In this document: positions 7,562 through 15,977 of the stretch, in pieces
How the letters are laid out: each line of letters starts with the position of its first letter
Numbering within the stretch: position 1 is the first letter of the stretch
NCBI RefSeq assembly: GCF_007489285.1
Contig: NZ_VLIY01000026.1
Location: 2,323 to 43,319 of the forward strand
Source of the DNA: Skermania sp. ID1734
GTDB lineage: Bacteria; Actinomycetota; Actinomycetes; Mycobacteriales; Mycobacteriaceae
Reading direction: 5' to 3'
DNA length: 40,997 nt
The notes under the pieces: model-generated
What the model was told of the DNA's origin: nothing
Seen by the model: the letters and a program-made list of their open reading frames with translations, nothing else
The model's database searches: none
Program-made: the position numbers and the translations under genes

Positions 7562-9592
7562 TCAGCGCTCCAATACCGTCACCGATGCATCGGTGAAGTC
7601 GGTGATCAGCGCAAAGTTGCCGGCCGGATCTACTGCGATTCCGTGCGGGTTTGCACCCACGGTGACCGTCGAGGTAGCCGTCAGCGTCTTGGTGTCGATG
7701 AGAGTGGCCGTATTGGTGCTGTGATCGGAGACAAAGGCGGCACTCGAATTCGGGTCCACCGAGACCCCGACTGGGCCTGAGCCGACGGCGATCGTGCCGG
7801 TGACGGCATCGCTGCGGGTGTCGATCACCGAGAGGGAGTCGACGGCGTGGTCGGTGACGAAGATTCTCCCCGTCCCATCCGCCGCGACGCCCCACGGCTC
7901 ATGACCCACCGCGATGGTGCGCGAGACCGTGCGGCTGGGGATATCGATGGCCGTGACCGTGTCATCGGCAGCATTGGCGACGTATGCCCGTTCGCTCGTA
8001 GCGTCGACCGCGATTCCATAAGGGTGTCCGCCGACCCGGATCGTGCTGTCGACCACGTAGCCCGAATTCACCACCGAGACGGTTCCATCGTCGAAATTCG
8101 ACACGAATATCGTGTGGGTCCGCGGATCGACGGCGACGCCATACGGGGACTTTCCGACATTGACTGCGTTCAACACCGACCGCCGCTGCGTGTCGATGAG
8201 TAGGAGTTGCCCGCTGTCGGCGTCGGTCACAACTGCCACGTGCCGATCGCGATCGAGCGCGATCGCTGATGGCTTGCGGCCCGCCTTGATCACATCGACT
8301 ACCTGGTAACCGCTGGTGCTCAGCACCGAGACGGTTCCGTCAGCGGAATTGGTGACGAAGGCGCTGCTGACGCTCGGATCTATTGCAACAGCCCAGGGAT
8401 TGTTTCCCACGGCGATCCGTCTAGCCACCGTCTCCGGAGGCGACTGCTGCGTGGCGGCAGGTGTCGCTGCGCCGGCCGGTGCTGCCTCGTCGCGACTACT
8501 CGACCCGGTATGTACCGCGACAGCGGTACCGATGACGACGACAACGATGACCGCGGCGACAACGACAGCCATCGCCATGTTGCGCCGCGACCGTGCGGGA
8601 TTTGCGCGCGCGGGCTTTGCGACCGCACTAGGCGGCGACGGAATCGGTGGTGGTTTGACCTTCTCGTAGTTGGTGAGCGCCGACGCCTGCCGACGTGGCC
8701 GGGTCTGCGCCACCGGGCCGGACGTGGACGCAGACAGTGCCGCCACTCGCAATGGCGTTTCCCAGCTCGCGACGTCTGGTCGGGCAGGTGCCAGTGGATC
8801 CAGCCCGCGGTGGATCAGATCACGAACATCCGCAGGCACCCACGGCGGCAGTCGATCCGGATCCCGAGTGCTCTGGTCTCCGGCGAGCAGCCGTAACGAA
8901 AGCAACGCCAACTTGTACGCATCGGAACTGGGGGTCGCGAGTTCTTCAGCGGACGCCACGGCCCGCACCTCCCAACCGGGAGTCTCGAGTTGATGGCCAG
9001 CCGAACGCCCGTCCAACCGCATCGCGTCACAATCGATGAAGTAGACACGCGCCACCGGCTCGATCGCGAAAAGCAAATTCTTAGGCGAGAGATCGCCCAC
9101 AGAAACCTTGTGGCTATGGAAAACCGCCAACGCCTGAGCGACCTCCGCCAGCAACTCGAACCGTAATCGATGCGTGAGCGGGATTCCGCGACGCGCAATG
9201 AAGTCGTCGTCATTGAGCAGGTGCTGGAACTCTGCAAGCTCACGCTGGAGCCCAGATGCCTTTTGCATCTGCAGATAGAACTCGGCGCCGATAGCCGGCA
9301 TGACGAAACCAACCGGCCGCGCGTTTTCTTCTACCAGTCGGCATGGCCAGGCTGCTCGCGAGAGCAATTCCATTCCATCAGCGAAGGGCAGCGACTCTAG
9401 GTACTCGGGCATGGCCTCGAGCGCGTCCATGTCGATCGACGGCAACGCATCACGTCGATACTGTTTGAAAACGAGCGCGGCCGCATACTGAATTCGGACC
9501 GCCGGCGCTGAATACACGACGCCCTGGCCACCGGCGGCAAGACGAGTTAATGCGCCCAATGCGGTGATGTCGAAGCGGGGCAGTGGAGACAT
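7562..9592 (-). CDS. Transmembrane Ser/Thr kinase with extracytoplasmic YVTN beta-propeller
   Basis: The 676-residue protein has a kinase-like domain (about 8-285), a Pro-rich juxtamembrane part, one membrane helix (about 339-361), an Ala/Pro linker and a C-terminal beta-propeller (about 388-676). Kinase motifs visible are the loop AAGGQGVVYS, Lys43 in VFKQY, catalytic-loop VGDLSPKN with Asp167 and Asn172, and DCD at 187-189 in place of DFG. The usual HRD is changed to VGD. The propeller has seven repeats of the form xPxGxAVDP (starting NPWAVAIDP, KPSAIALDR, SPYGVAVDP, HPYGIAVDA, EPWGVAADG, GPVGVSVDP, NPHGIAVDP), which fits a seven-bladed sensor like the YVTN/YncE family. The layout resembles that of mycobacterial PknD, whose sensor is an NHL propeller, but the kinase is of the divergent type also seen at the left edge. 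The lipoprotein hydrolase follows after 5 bp. Confidence 0.88.
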   Translation of the reverse strand: MSPLPRFDITALGALTRLAAGGQGVVYSAPAVRIQYAAALVFKQYRRDALPSIDMDALEAMPEYLESLPFADGMELLSRAAWPCRLVEENARPVGFVMPAIGAEFYLQMQKASGLQRELAEFQHLLNDDDFIARRGIPLTHRLRFELLAEVAQALAVFHSHKVSVGDLSPKNLLFAIEPVARVYFIDCDAMRLDGRSAGHQLETPGWEVRAVASAEELATPSSDAYKLALLSLRLLAGDQSTRDPDRLPPWVPADVRDLIHRGLDPLAPARPDVASWETPLRVAALSASTSGPVAQTRPRRQASALTNYEKVKPPPIPSPPSAVAKPARANPARSRRNMAMAVVVAAVIVVVVIGTAVAVHTGSSSRDEAAPAGAATPAATQQSPPETVARRIAVGNNPWAVAIDPSVSSAFVTNSADGTVSVLSTSGYQVVDVIKAGRKPSAIALDRDRHVAVVTDADSGQLLLIDTQRRSVLNAVNVGKSPYGVAVDPRTHTIFVSNFDDGTVSVVNSGYVVDSTIRVGGHPYGIAVDATSERAYVANAADDTVTAIDIPSRTVSRTIAVGHEPWGVAADGTGRIFVTDHAVDSLSVIDTRSDAVTGTIAVGSGPVGVSVDPNSSAAFVSDHSTNTATLIDTKTLTATSTVTVGANPHGIAVDPAGNFALITDFTDASVTVLER

Positions 9593-9752
9593 TGAGGATC
9601 CTCCGTCAGGAAACCTTTCGACTCCACATCGAAGCCAACCACGGCACAGCCACCGCAGCGTCGAAATTATTCAATAACCGGCTGCGCGCGGGTATCGCTC
9701 AAACGAAGGACAGTCATCAACGCCGTCACTGGGTGCTGACTATTGTGCTGAT

Positions 9753-10967
9753 ATGTCGCTCCATCTCGACTACATCAGCGACGCGGACGCGGAATCGCGA
9801 TCCATTGGTGCAGCGCTGGTGGCACAGAGCAGTGCCGAGGCGCGGATCTGTCGGTTACTTGCGATATTCGTGGCTTCCGGTTTCATCTTCTATCTGGCCG
9901 TCTTAACACCTGAGATCGTTGAGCAGACTAGGGTCCTCGCGATCTGGTGGAGTGCATTGGCGCTCCTCCTACTGGTTGGTTCGCCCATTGTGATGGGAAG
10001 TGCCGCCTTTGGTCACCGCACAGTACTGACGCAACGCGCCGCGATCACCGCTGCACTTGGATACATCACAATGACCGCATTGTGGCCGGTGGCATGGAAC
10101 GGCCAACTGTTGCACGAGGATCCGTGGATCGCTGATTTTCCCGGTTTGGCCGGTCTTGCTGCAGCCATCGTATGGGGTTCGCGCCGGACAATTGCGACGT
10201 TGCTTGGTGCGATCGCTGCTGCCGAATTCGCTAATCACCTCGGCCGGCGTTCCAACCACAATGTCAACGCGATTCCGGAATTGCTCTTCTATATCGGGTT
10301 CTGCCTTATGTTTGTCGCTGCCGCACTGATGGCTATTCGCACGGGCCGCCTTCTCGACGCCTCTCGTGCCAAGGTCTATTCGGCAACGGCGGCGGCAGCG
10401 GCTAGCGAGGCCCGCGACATCCAGCGTCGCCGTTTCGCCGCGATGTTGCACGACTGGGTGTTGTCCACGCTTCTCGCCGCGAGTCGCTCGGCTGACGCCG
10501 CCCAAGTGCGTCAGCAGGCGCGTCTTACCTTGGCTAAATTGGATGAAATAGATAGCGAGACAGAAAGTTTCGATTCCGCGTCTCTACTCGCGCATCTACG
10601 CACCGCGGTGAACGCCCTTGAAGACACCCTTCCCGTTCAGGCCAGCACCAACTCTGGGGAATTCCGGTTTCCCGCCGTAGTCGTGCAGGCGATCACTGAC
10701 GCGCTCCGTGAAGCCTTGCGCAACAGCCTCCTACACGCCGGCGTGAACGCAGAACGACGACTGCAGGTGTCGATCGAACCTGGACTCGTCGAGGTCCTAC
10801 TGAGCGATTCCGGCAGGGGTTTCGACCTCGACACGATCCCGCCTAACCGTCTCGGACTTCGAGTGAGCGTGATCGGTCGAATGGAGCGGCTCGAAGGCGG
10901 TTCCGCTCACATCGCGACGCAGCCTGGCGCCGGAGTGGTTGTTCGATTGACCTGGCGTGCACCATGA
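9753..10967 (+). CDS. Membrane sensor histidine kinase (HisKA_3/NarL-type)
   Basis: This 404-residue protein has about six membrane helices in its first 200 residues and a C-terminal kinase core. The dimerisation segment RRRFAAMLHDWVLS carries the likely phospho-accepting His233. The ATPase domain has the N-box ALREALRNSLLHAG with Asn324, the G1 box SDSGRGF (351-357) and LGLR at 367-370. There is no large extracellular sensing loop, so it may sense membrane state or act with the next gene. The start is ATG 9753; the 160 bp upstream separate it from the divergent kinase/propeller gene. The next gene starts 4 bp before this one ends. Kinases of this type normally pair with a LuxR-family response regulator; none is encoded nearby. 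Confidence 0.85.
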   Translation: MSLHLDYISDADAESRSIGAALVAQSSAEARICRLLAIFVASGFIFYLAVLTPEIVEQTRVLAIWWSALALLLLVGSPIVMGSAAFGHRTVLTQRAAITAALGYITMTALWPVAWNGQLLHEDPWIADFPGLAGLAAAIVWGSRRTIATLLGAIAAAEFANHLGRRSNHNVNAIPELLFYIGFCLMFVAAALMAIRTGRLLDASRAKVYSATAAAAASEARDIQRRRFAAMLHDWVLSTLLAASRSADAAQVRQQARLTLAKLDEIDSETESFDSASLLAHLRTAVNALEDTLPVQASTNSGEFRFPAVVVQAITDALREALRNSLLHAGVNAERRLQVSIEPGLVEVLLSDSGRGFDLDTIPPNRLGLRVSVIGRMERLEGGSAHIATQPGAGVVVRLTWRAP

Positions 10968-11962
10968 GTGATCGGCAAATTTGCGATGCCCCAACGATGT
11001 TGGGCATGCGTAGCCGTTCGGCATGGGCACTCGGTGGGTTCTTCATGTTCGACGAGACGATACTCGCCGCGAGCACATGGGGCGACGCGACCAGGCACTG
11101 GCCAATTGTGGCAGCACTCTTATCGATTGTGATTGCAGGCGTGCTGATACTGGTGGTGCGCTCCGATCCCATGCCATTACCAGCGGCGGTTGCGGTCGCG
11201 TTGTGCGGTCCCGTCGGCTGTGCGCTGGCCTATTCCGTTCTGTCGGTCCCATCGTCCGCCGCCGCAGAGTCGTGGCCGTCAGCGGCCGGGACTGTGTGCG
11301 CCGCGTTCCTGTGTGTCCGGGGAAGGGTTCTAGCCGGGTGGGTCGGTGTGCTCTCGATGGTCGGTTTGGCTGCCTGGTGGGGTTCGCGGACGGGTGCAGG
11401 CGCGCTCGCGGCTTCACTGCCGCAGTTGGTCAACGTGGCAACCATTCTCATGGCGACCGTCTTCGCTTTCACTATCCGGCCCGCTGCCCGATTGATCTTC
11501 GAGTTGGAGGACGAAGCCACGCGTCGCATCGCGGCGGAGTCTGCCGCTGCCGCTACGCTGGCGGAACGTAATCGACAGATGCACCGCCTCGACCACCTGG
11601 TCCGGCCGATTCTCACAACAATCGCCGAGACCGAATCACTGCAACCACACCAGCGGCGCGAGTGTCGGCTGCTGGAGGCTCAATTGCGCGACAGCCTGCG
11701 CGGCGCAGCGCTTGCGGTGCCGGACGTCTCCGCTGCTGCCCGATCTGCGCGCGAAAAGGGCGTCGAAGTGGTGCTCGTTGACGACCATGGCCTCGACGAT
11801 GTCCGCGCCGCTGAAAAGCAGCGCATTCTCGACCGTGTCGCTGCCGAGATACGCGATACGGAAGTCGGCTCGGTTCTCGTTCGCATTCTGCCGCCAAACC
11901 GTTCCGCGCTGGCGACCATCCTTGTTAAGAACGCCGGTGGGATACGCCGCCTTGAGCTATGA
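10964..11962 (+). CDS. Membrane protein coupled to the histidine kinase, degenerate kinase-like tail
   Basis: The 332-residue protein starts with ATG 10964 inside the last codons of the histidine kinase (ATGA overlap), so translation is coupled. It has about five membrane helices in residues 20-175, then a helical segment (AAATLAERNRQMHRLDHLVRPIL, here given only in part) with His207 and His211, and a C-terminal region to residue 332. The layout of helices plus a coiled segment resembles a histidine kinase, but I find no N-box or DxGxG ATPase motif. VEVVLVDDHG near residue 270 looks like a strand-turn of a mixed alpha/beta fold. It may be a pseudokinase partner or a membrane sensor for the preceding kinase. 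I do not recognise a named family. Confidence 0.72.
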   Translation: MSDRQICDAPTMLGMRSRSAWALGGFFMFDETILAASTWGDATRHWPIVAALLSIVIAGVLILVVRSDPMPLPAAVAVALCGPVGCALAYSVLSVPSSAAAESWPSAAGTVCAAFLCVRGRVLAGWVGVLSMVGLAAWWGSRTGAGALAASLPQLVNVATILMATVFAFTIRPAARLIFELEDEATRRIAAESAAAATLAERNRQMHRLDHLVRPILTTIAETESLQPHQRRECRLLEAQLRDSLRGAALAVPDVSAAARSAREKGVEVVLVDDHGLDDVRAAEKQRILDRVAAEIRDTEVGSVLVRILPPNRSALATILVKNAGGIRRLEL

Positions 11963-12083
11963 CAAGCGCGCCCCTGTCAGCCTGTCCCAAATTTCAACCG
12001 GACGAGCACGAGCAAATGGCGGGCCAAACCGGCCCAAATAGCGACCATTCGCTCGTACTCGGCGCGGAGAGTCAGCGCGGTGC

Positions 12084-12917
12084 TTACTCCGGCTTACGCC
12101 CGGTGAACTCGGACATCGAGTTGTAGACACCCACCTTGTCGAGGAAGAAATCCTTCAGCTTCACCGGCAGCAGACCCGTCAGCGCCTGGTTGAGCCGTGA
12201 CGTCCACGGGATGACCACGAAAGGTCCGCCCTTCTTCATTTCCTTCCAGGCGGCGTCGACAACCTCTTCCTGCTCGAGGATCGGCGTCATGAACATCTTC
12301 TTGGCGCCGTCGAACATGCCGGTGTTGATGTAGGTGGGGCACACCGTGGTGATCTTGACGTGGTCATGACCGGCCTGCTCGAGCTCGAGGCGCACCGAGT
12401 CGGACCAGCCGACCGCCGCCCACTTCGACGCGGCGTAGACACTCATCCGCGGGTTGGATACGAGCCCGGCCGAGGACGCGATGTTGACGATCCGGCATTC
12501 AGAACCCGACGCGATCATGGCCGGCAGGAACTCGAGGGTGATGTACATCGGCGCCAGGGAGTTGATGGACATCGTGGCACTGATGTCGTTGACGTTCTCG
12601 GTCTCCCAGAAGTACTTGTTGCCGCGCACGATTCCGGCGTTGTTGAACAGCACGTCGATCGAGCCGACCTCCTGGCGCACCTGAGCGGCGGCCTTGGCGA
12701 TCGACTTCTGCGATGACACGTCAACCACATAGTGGTGCACGACCGCGCCTTCTGCCTCCAGCTCGGCAGCGGTGTCCTTCAGCGCGCCCTCGTTGATGTC
12801 CCAGAGGACCACTGCGGCGGCCTTCTCCCGCGCGGCGCGAGTCGCGAACAACTTGCCCAGGCCCATCGCCGAACCGGTCACGAGCACTCGCTTGCCGGCA
12901 ACGTCCGTCAACTGCAT
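12084..12917 (-). CDS. Short-chain dehydrogenase/reductase (SDR)
   Basis: This 277-residue classical SDR has TGSAMGLG (14-21) for nucleotide binding, Asp40 at the end of beta-2, which favours NAD over NADP, NNAG at 92-95, and the catalytic set Ser148/149, Tyr161 and Lys165 in YAASK. The C-terminal part (LLPVKLKDFFLDKVGVYNSM) is like retinol-dehydrogenase or HSD17B11-type SDRs, which act on lipophilic alcohols, aldehydes or ketones. The gene starts 31 bp after the end of the aldehyde dehydrogenase gene on the same strand, with AAAGGGAC upstream. The pair could oxidise an alcohol to an aldehyde and then to an acid under the divergent TetR regulator. The substrate is not evident. Confidence 0.88.
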   Translation of the reverse strand: MQLTDVAGKRVLVTGSAMGLGKLFATRAAREKAAAVVLWDINEGALKDTAAELEAEGAVVHHYVVDVSSQKSIAKAAAQVRQEVGSIDVLFNNAGIVRGNKYFWETENVNDISATMSINSLAPMYITLEFLPAMIASGSECRIVNIASSAGLVSNPRMSVYAASKWAAVGWSDSVRLELEQAGHDHVKITTVCPTYINTGMFDGAKKMFMTPILEQEEVVDAAWKEMKKGGPFVVIPWTSRLNQALTGLLPVKLKDFFLDKVGVYNSMSEFTGRKPE

Positions 12918-12948
12918 CTGTCTGTCCCTTTCGTATGAAGAATCAGCG

Positions 12949-14550
12949 CTACTTCATCCCAAGCCAGCGCATGGCACTCAGTGCGATGGTCATAGTCTGC
13001 GCCCATGTTTCGTCCGACATTCCCGCAAGGGGGGCAATCGGCAGCACGCGCTGTGCCGCCACCGTTTGCGTGTCGATGTACTTCAACAGACCCTCGGCGC
13101 CGTGTCGACGTCCGGTACCCGAATCACCGAGCCCTCCCGACGGCGCGTCGATGCTGCCCCAGGCGGCAATAAAGCCTTCGTTGATGTTCACCGCGCCGCT
13201 GTTCAACCGTGCCGCGACCGTGCGGGCGTAACCGACGTTTCGCGACCACACACTTGCATTCAAGCCGTAGGTGGTGTCGTTGGCCTGCGCAATTGCCTCG
13301 TCGTCGCTGTCGACGCGGTAGATCGACGCCACGGGACCGAAGGTTTCCTCGCGATACACGGTCATGCCCGGCGTGACGTCGGTCAGCACGGTGGGCTCGT
13401 AGAAGTACGGCCCGAGATCCGGCCGCGCCCGACCGCCCGCGAGCACCGACGCACCCTTGGCCACCGCATCGTCCACATGCGCACGAACGGTGTCGAGCTG
13501 ACGCTGGAAAGTCAGCGAGCCCATGTCGCTGTCGTAGGCGAGGTTCGCGCCGAGCCGCATGCCGCGAACAGCTTCGACGAACGCCGGCACGAACTCGTCG
13601 TAGACGTCGGTGTGGACGTAGATGCGTTCCATCGACTCGCACAGCTGCCCGGCCGAGCTGAAGCAGGCCCGGATCGCGGTCCGCGCGGCTGTGGCGACGT
13701 CAGCGTCGGCGAGCACGAGCATCGGATTCTTGCCGCCGAGTTCCAGCGAGTAGCCGATGAGTCGCTGCGCGGCCTGCCCGGCGATGACGCGTCCGGTCGC
13801 GGTCGATCCGGTGTAGTCGACATAGTCGGCGCGGGCGATCAGCTCGTTGCCGACGACGGCGCCACGGCCGAGCACCACCTGCCACAACCCCTTGGGCAAT
13901 CCGGCGCGCTCGGCGAGTTCGGCCGCCCACAGCGCGGCCAGCGCGGTCTGGTTGTCCGGGCGCGAAATCACCGCGTTGCCGGCGATCAGCGCGGGCAGCG
14001 CATCGGAGGCCGACAGCGCCAGCGGGTAGTTCCACGGCGAAATCACCGCGACCACACCTTTGGGCCGGCGTAACTCCTCCACCTGAGTCAGCAGCGGCAG
14101 CACGCCCGCACGCCGACGCGTCCCCAGCAGTTTCGCTGCAGTCTTGGCGTAATAACGCGCGTTCACCGCCACGTCGCTGACCTCGTCAAAGGCGTGTGCG
14201 CGGGCCTTGCCCGTCTCGGTCTGCACGATGTCGAGGATGGCGTCCTGCTCACGCAACACCAGGTCGTGGAAACGACGAATAATGCGGACGCGCTCGGCAA
14301 CGGGACGCTGCGCCCATTCGGCTTGGACGGTCCTCGCGGTGGCAAAAGCGGCGTCGATGTCAGCAACGGAGGACTGCGGCAGATCCGCGATGAACACGCC
14401 GGTGGCCGGCGCGAAAGTCTGAACCGCCGGTGCACCACCCGCGGCCGCGCGTGCCGTCAGCCGAGCCACGAGGTCTACCGGCAGGGCGTGTTCCGGCACT
14501 GCCCGCAGGGTGACGCCGGTACTGGTGATCTGCTGCGCCGCAGTCGTCAT
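12949..14550 (-). CDS. Aldehyde dehydrogenase, succinate-semialdehyde dehydrogenase-like
   Basis: The 533-residue protein is an NAD(P)-dependent aldehyde dehydrogenase. Asn174 (SPWNYP), Glu270 (LELGGKN) and nucleophile Cys304 (AGQLCES) are all present, as are TGSTATGR and FGPVASI. It is clearly related to the GabD2 protein at 39041-40594 over its whole length, but has an N-terminal extension of about 40 residues. One oddity is ISRPDN (Arg197), where ALDHs nearly always have a lysine that contacts the cofactor; GabD2 here keeps VVKPDS. I chose ATG 14550 because GGAAGG lies 7 nt before it; a GTG 36 bp further upstream lies within the operator-like palindrome and is less likely. It is the first gene of an operon with the SDR. 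The substrate could be a longer or lipid-derived aldehyde rather than succinate semialdehyde. Confidence 0.87.
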   Translation of the reverse strand: MTTAAQQITSTGVTLRAVPEHALPVDLVARLTARAAAGGAPAVQTFAPATGVFIADLPQSSVADIDAAFATARTVQAEWAQRPVAERVRIIRRFHDLVLREQDAILDIVQTETGKARAHAFDEVSDVAVNARYYAKTAAKLLGTRRRAGVLPLLTQVEELRRPKGVVAVISPWNYPLALSASDALPALIAGNAVISRPDNQTALAALWAAELAERAGLPKGLWQVVLGRGAVVGNELIARADYVDYTGSTATGRVIAGQAAQRLIGYSLELGGKNPMLVLADADVATAARTAIRACFSSAGQLCESMERIYVHTDVYDEFVPAFVEAVRGMRLGANLAYDSDMGSLTFQRQLDTVRAHVDDAVAKGASVLAGGRARPDLGPYFYEPTVLTDVTPGMTVYREETFGPVASIYRVDSDDEAIAQANDTTYGLNASVWSRNVGYARTVAARLNSGAVNINEGFIAAWGSIDAPSGGLGDSGTGRRHGAEGLLKYIDTQTVAAQRVLPIAPLAGMSDETWAQTMTIALSAMRWLGMK

Positions 14551-14578
14551 CGAGGAACCTTCCAAATCTTTTACAGCC

Positions 14579-14593
14579 TTGTTCACTGAACAA
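14579..14593. promoter_or_regulatory. Perfect palindrome, likely TetR operator
   Basis: TTGTTCACTGAACAA is a perfect inverted repeat with 6 bp arms and a 3 bp centre. It lies between the divergent aldehyde dehydrogenase and TetR genes, 29 bp before one ATG and 32 bp before the other. TetR-family regulators usually bind such palindromes in the shared region and repress both directions. Confidence 0.65.
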
Positions 14594-14624
14594 CCGTGTT
14601 AATTTAAACGAGGAGGTGTGATCC

Positions 14625-15296
14625 ATGTCAAGTAATCGGGGATTGAAGCGTGGTCGCCCGCCGCAGACCCCGGAAGAGGCGCAACGCGTCCGCGGCCAGA
14701 TCGTGATCGCCGCAGGCGAGGTATTCGCGGATTACGGCTCGCATGCAACCTCAGTGACGCTGATCATCAAGCAGGCCGGGATCTCGCGGCCCACCTTCTA
14801 CCGCTATTTCGCCAACGCTTCCGAACCGCTGCATGTGCTGCTCTCGGAGTCGGACGAGTCGCTCGTGAACAGCATCCGCACCGCCAGCCTGGGGGCCACC
14901 GAGGGCGTGGACCTCGCCATCCGCGTGATCGACGCCTACTTGGACTGGGCCCGCGCCCGAGGCCCGATTCTGCGCCCGTTGTTTGCCGAGCTCTACGACC
15001 CGTCCTCGCCGGTGTACGAACACCGCACCCGCGCGATAAGCATGCTGCGCAGCATTTTCGTCGACCGGATGGTCGAACTCGGCCGTCCAGCCCCAGACCC
15101 GCTCGATCTCGACGCCCTGCTCAATGCCTGCGAATTCGTCGTCTACCGGATCGCGCGCGACGGCCAGCCCGACGCGGAAACGACCGCCCGCGCCCGGCTG
15201 ACGATGGTGCGGATTGCGTTGGCGACACTCGGCCTGCCCGATGACCTCGAACGTGCCCTGGCGGTGCCCGGCCTGTTTGTTTCCACGGAGGAGTGA
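14625..15296 (+). CDS. TetR/AcrR-family transcriptional regulator
   Basis: The 223-residue protein has a basic N-terminus (LKRGRPPQTPEE) and a TetR helix-turn-helix at about residues 43-62 (TLIIKQAGISRPTFYRYF). It is followed by an all-helical ligand-binding domain without recognisable residues. The ATG at 14625 has an excellent Shine-Dalgarno sequence (GAGGAGGTG at 14610-14618). The gene is divergent from the aldehyde dehydrogenase and SDR operon, with the 15 bp palindrome in between, so it is the probable local repressor of that operon and of itself. The inducer is probably the aldehyde, alcohol or an acyl derivative handled by the two enzymes. A 46 nt perfect hairpin follows the stop codon. 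Confidence 0.9.
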   Translation: MSSNRGLKRGRPPQTPEEAQRVRGQIVIAAGEVFADYGSHATSVTLIIKQAGISRPTFYRYFANASEPLHVLLSESDESLVNSIRTASLGATEGVDLAIRVIDAYLDWARARGPILRPLFAELYDPSSPVYEHRTRAISMLRSIFVDRMVELGRPAPDPLDLDALLNACEFVVYRIARDGQPDAETTARARLTMVRIALATLGLPDDLERALAVPGLFVSTEE

Positions 15297-15315
15297 GAGC
15301 AGAGAACTCCTGTAC

Positions 15316-15361
15316 CCCGTGCGTGTTTTTTCACCGCCCGCGGTGAAAAAACACGCACGGG
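15316..15361. terminator. Perfect 22-bp-arm hairpin between convergent genes
   Basis: The arms at 15316-15337 and 15340-15361 match perfectly around a CC loop. Each arm contains a run of six T or A about 10 bp in, so transcription from either side would give a long stem. It lies between the TetR gene and the convergent reductase gene, where a bidirectional terminator is expected. A related hairpin with the same loop region but a different stem lies at 25333-25376. Confidence 0.7.
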
Positions 15362-15413
15362 CACGGGGAGACAACCCCGCCAGCAGCCACCTTCGCTCGA
15401 ACCACCGAGCTAA

Positions 15414-15977
15414 TCAGTGCGCGTTGCCGGCGCCCCGTCCGTAGCGTTCGTAAACCACCTGCGATCCGAACGCCCTCGTCTCGATCAACTCCAACGAGAC
15501 GCTCTCGGTGACCGGCGGCAGGAACGCCGTGCCCCCGCCCACGACGACCGGATGGCGGAATATGCGCAGCTCATCGACGAGTCCGAGCTCGATCGCCGTC
15601 GAGGCCAGCCCGGCCCCACCAATCTCGACATCCTTGTCGGTCGCGGCGAGGACAGCGGCGACTTCCTCGGCTACCGACCCTGTCGCCAATCGGGCGTTGC
15701 CCTGAACCGAGTCGAGCGTGCGACTGAAGACGACCTTGGGAAGCGCGCACCAGACATCTGCGAACTCGGCATGAAGCGCGGTGCCGCGCAGGGAAGGATC
15801 GGTTTCCCACACCAACATCGTCTCGTAGAGCTTGCGGCCCAACAGATGGCAGCCAAGCTCCCGCACCCGTGCGAGGTGGAAGCTGAACAGCTCGTCGCTC
15901 GGCGCTGACCAGTCGAAATCGCCGGCACGGTCAGCGATGAAGCCGTCGACCGAAACGCCCATCGAGTAGATCAACAT
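15414..15977 (-). CDS. Dihydrofolate reductase-like / RibD C-terminal domain protein
   Basis: The 187-residue protein has the fold markers of the DHFR-like RibD_C family: MLIYSMGVSVDGFIAD at the N-terminus, LLGRKLYETM, the EIGGAGLAST phosphate-binding-type loop and HPVVVGGGTAFLP near the end. Such proteins are small cytoplasmic NADPH-dependent reductases; most stand-alone members, often annotated as YyaP-like, have no assigned substrate. The full domain is present with no truncation. It converges on the TetR gene across the hairpin. No operon partner is evident, since the next gene upstream is divergent 190 bp away. Confidence 0.85.
   Translation of the reverse strand: MLIYSMGVSVDGFIADRAGDFDWSAPSDELFSFHLARVRELGCHLLGRKLYETMLVWETDPSLRGTALHAEFADVWCALPKVVFSRTLDSVQGNARLATGSVAEEVAAVLAATDKDVEIGGAGLASTAIELGLVDELRIFRHPVVVGGGTAFLPPVTESVSLELIETRAFGSQVVYERYGRGAGNAH

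Noticed and set aside
12021-12035. GGGCC / GGCCC hairpin between the kinase partner and the SDR gene
   Set aside because: The stem is only 5 bp and has no T run, so I do not call it a terminator.
12772-14073. Open frame of 433 codons on the plus strand
   Set aside because: It lies antisense to the aldehyde dehydrogenase and SDR genes, whose motifs and codon use show they are the real ones.
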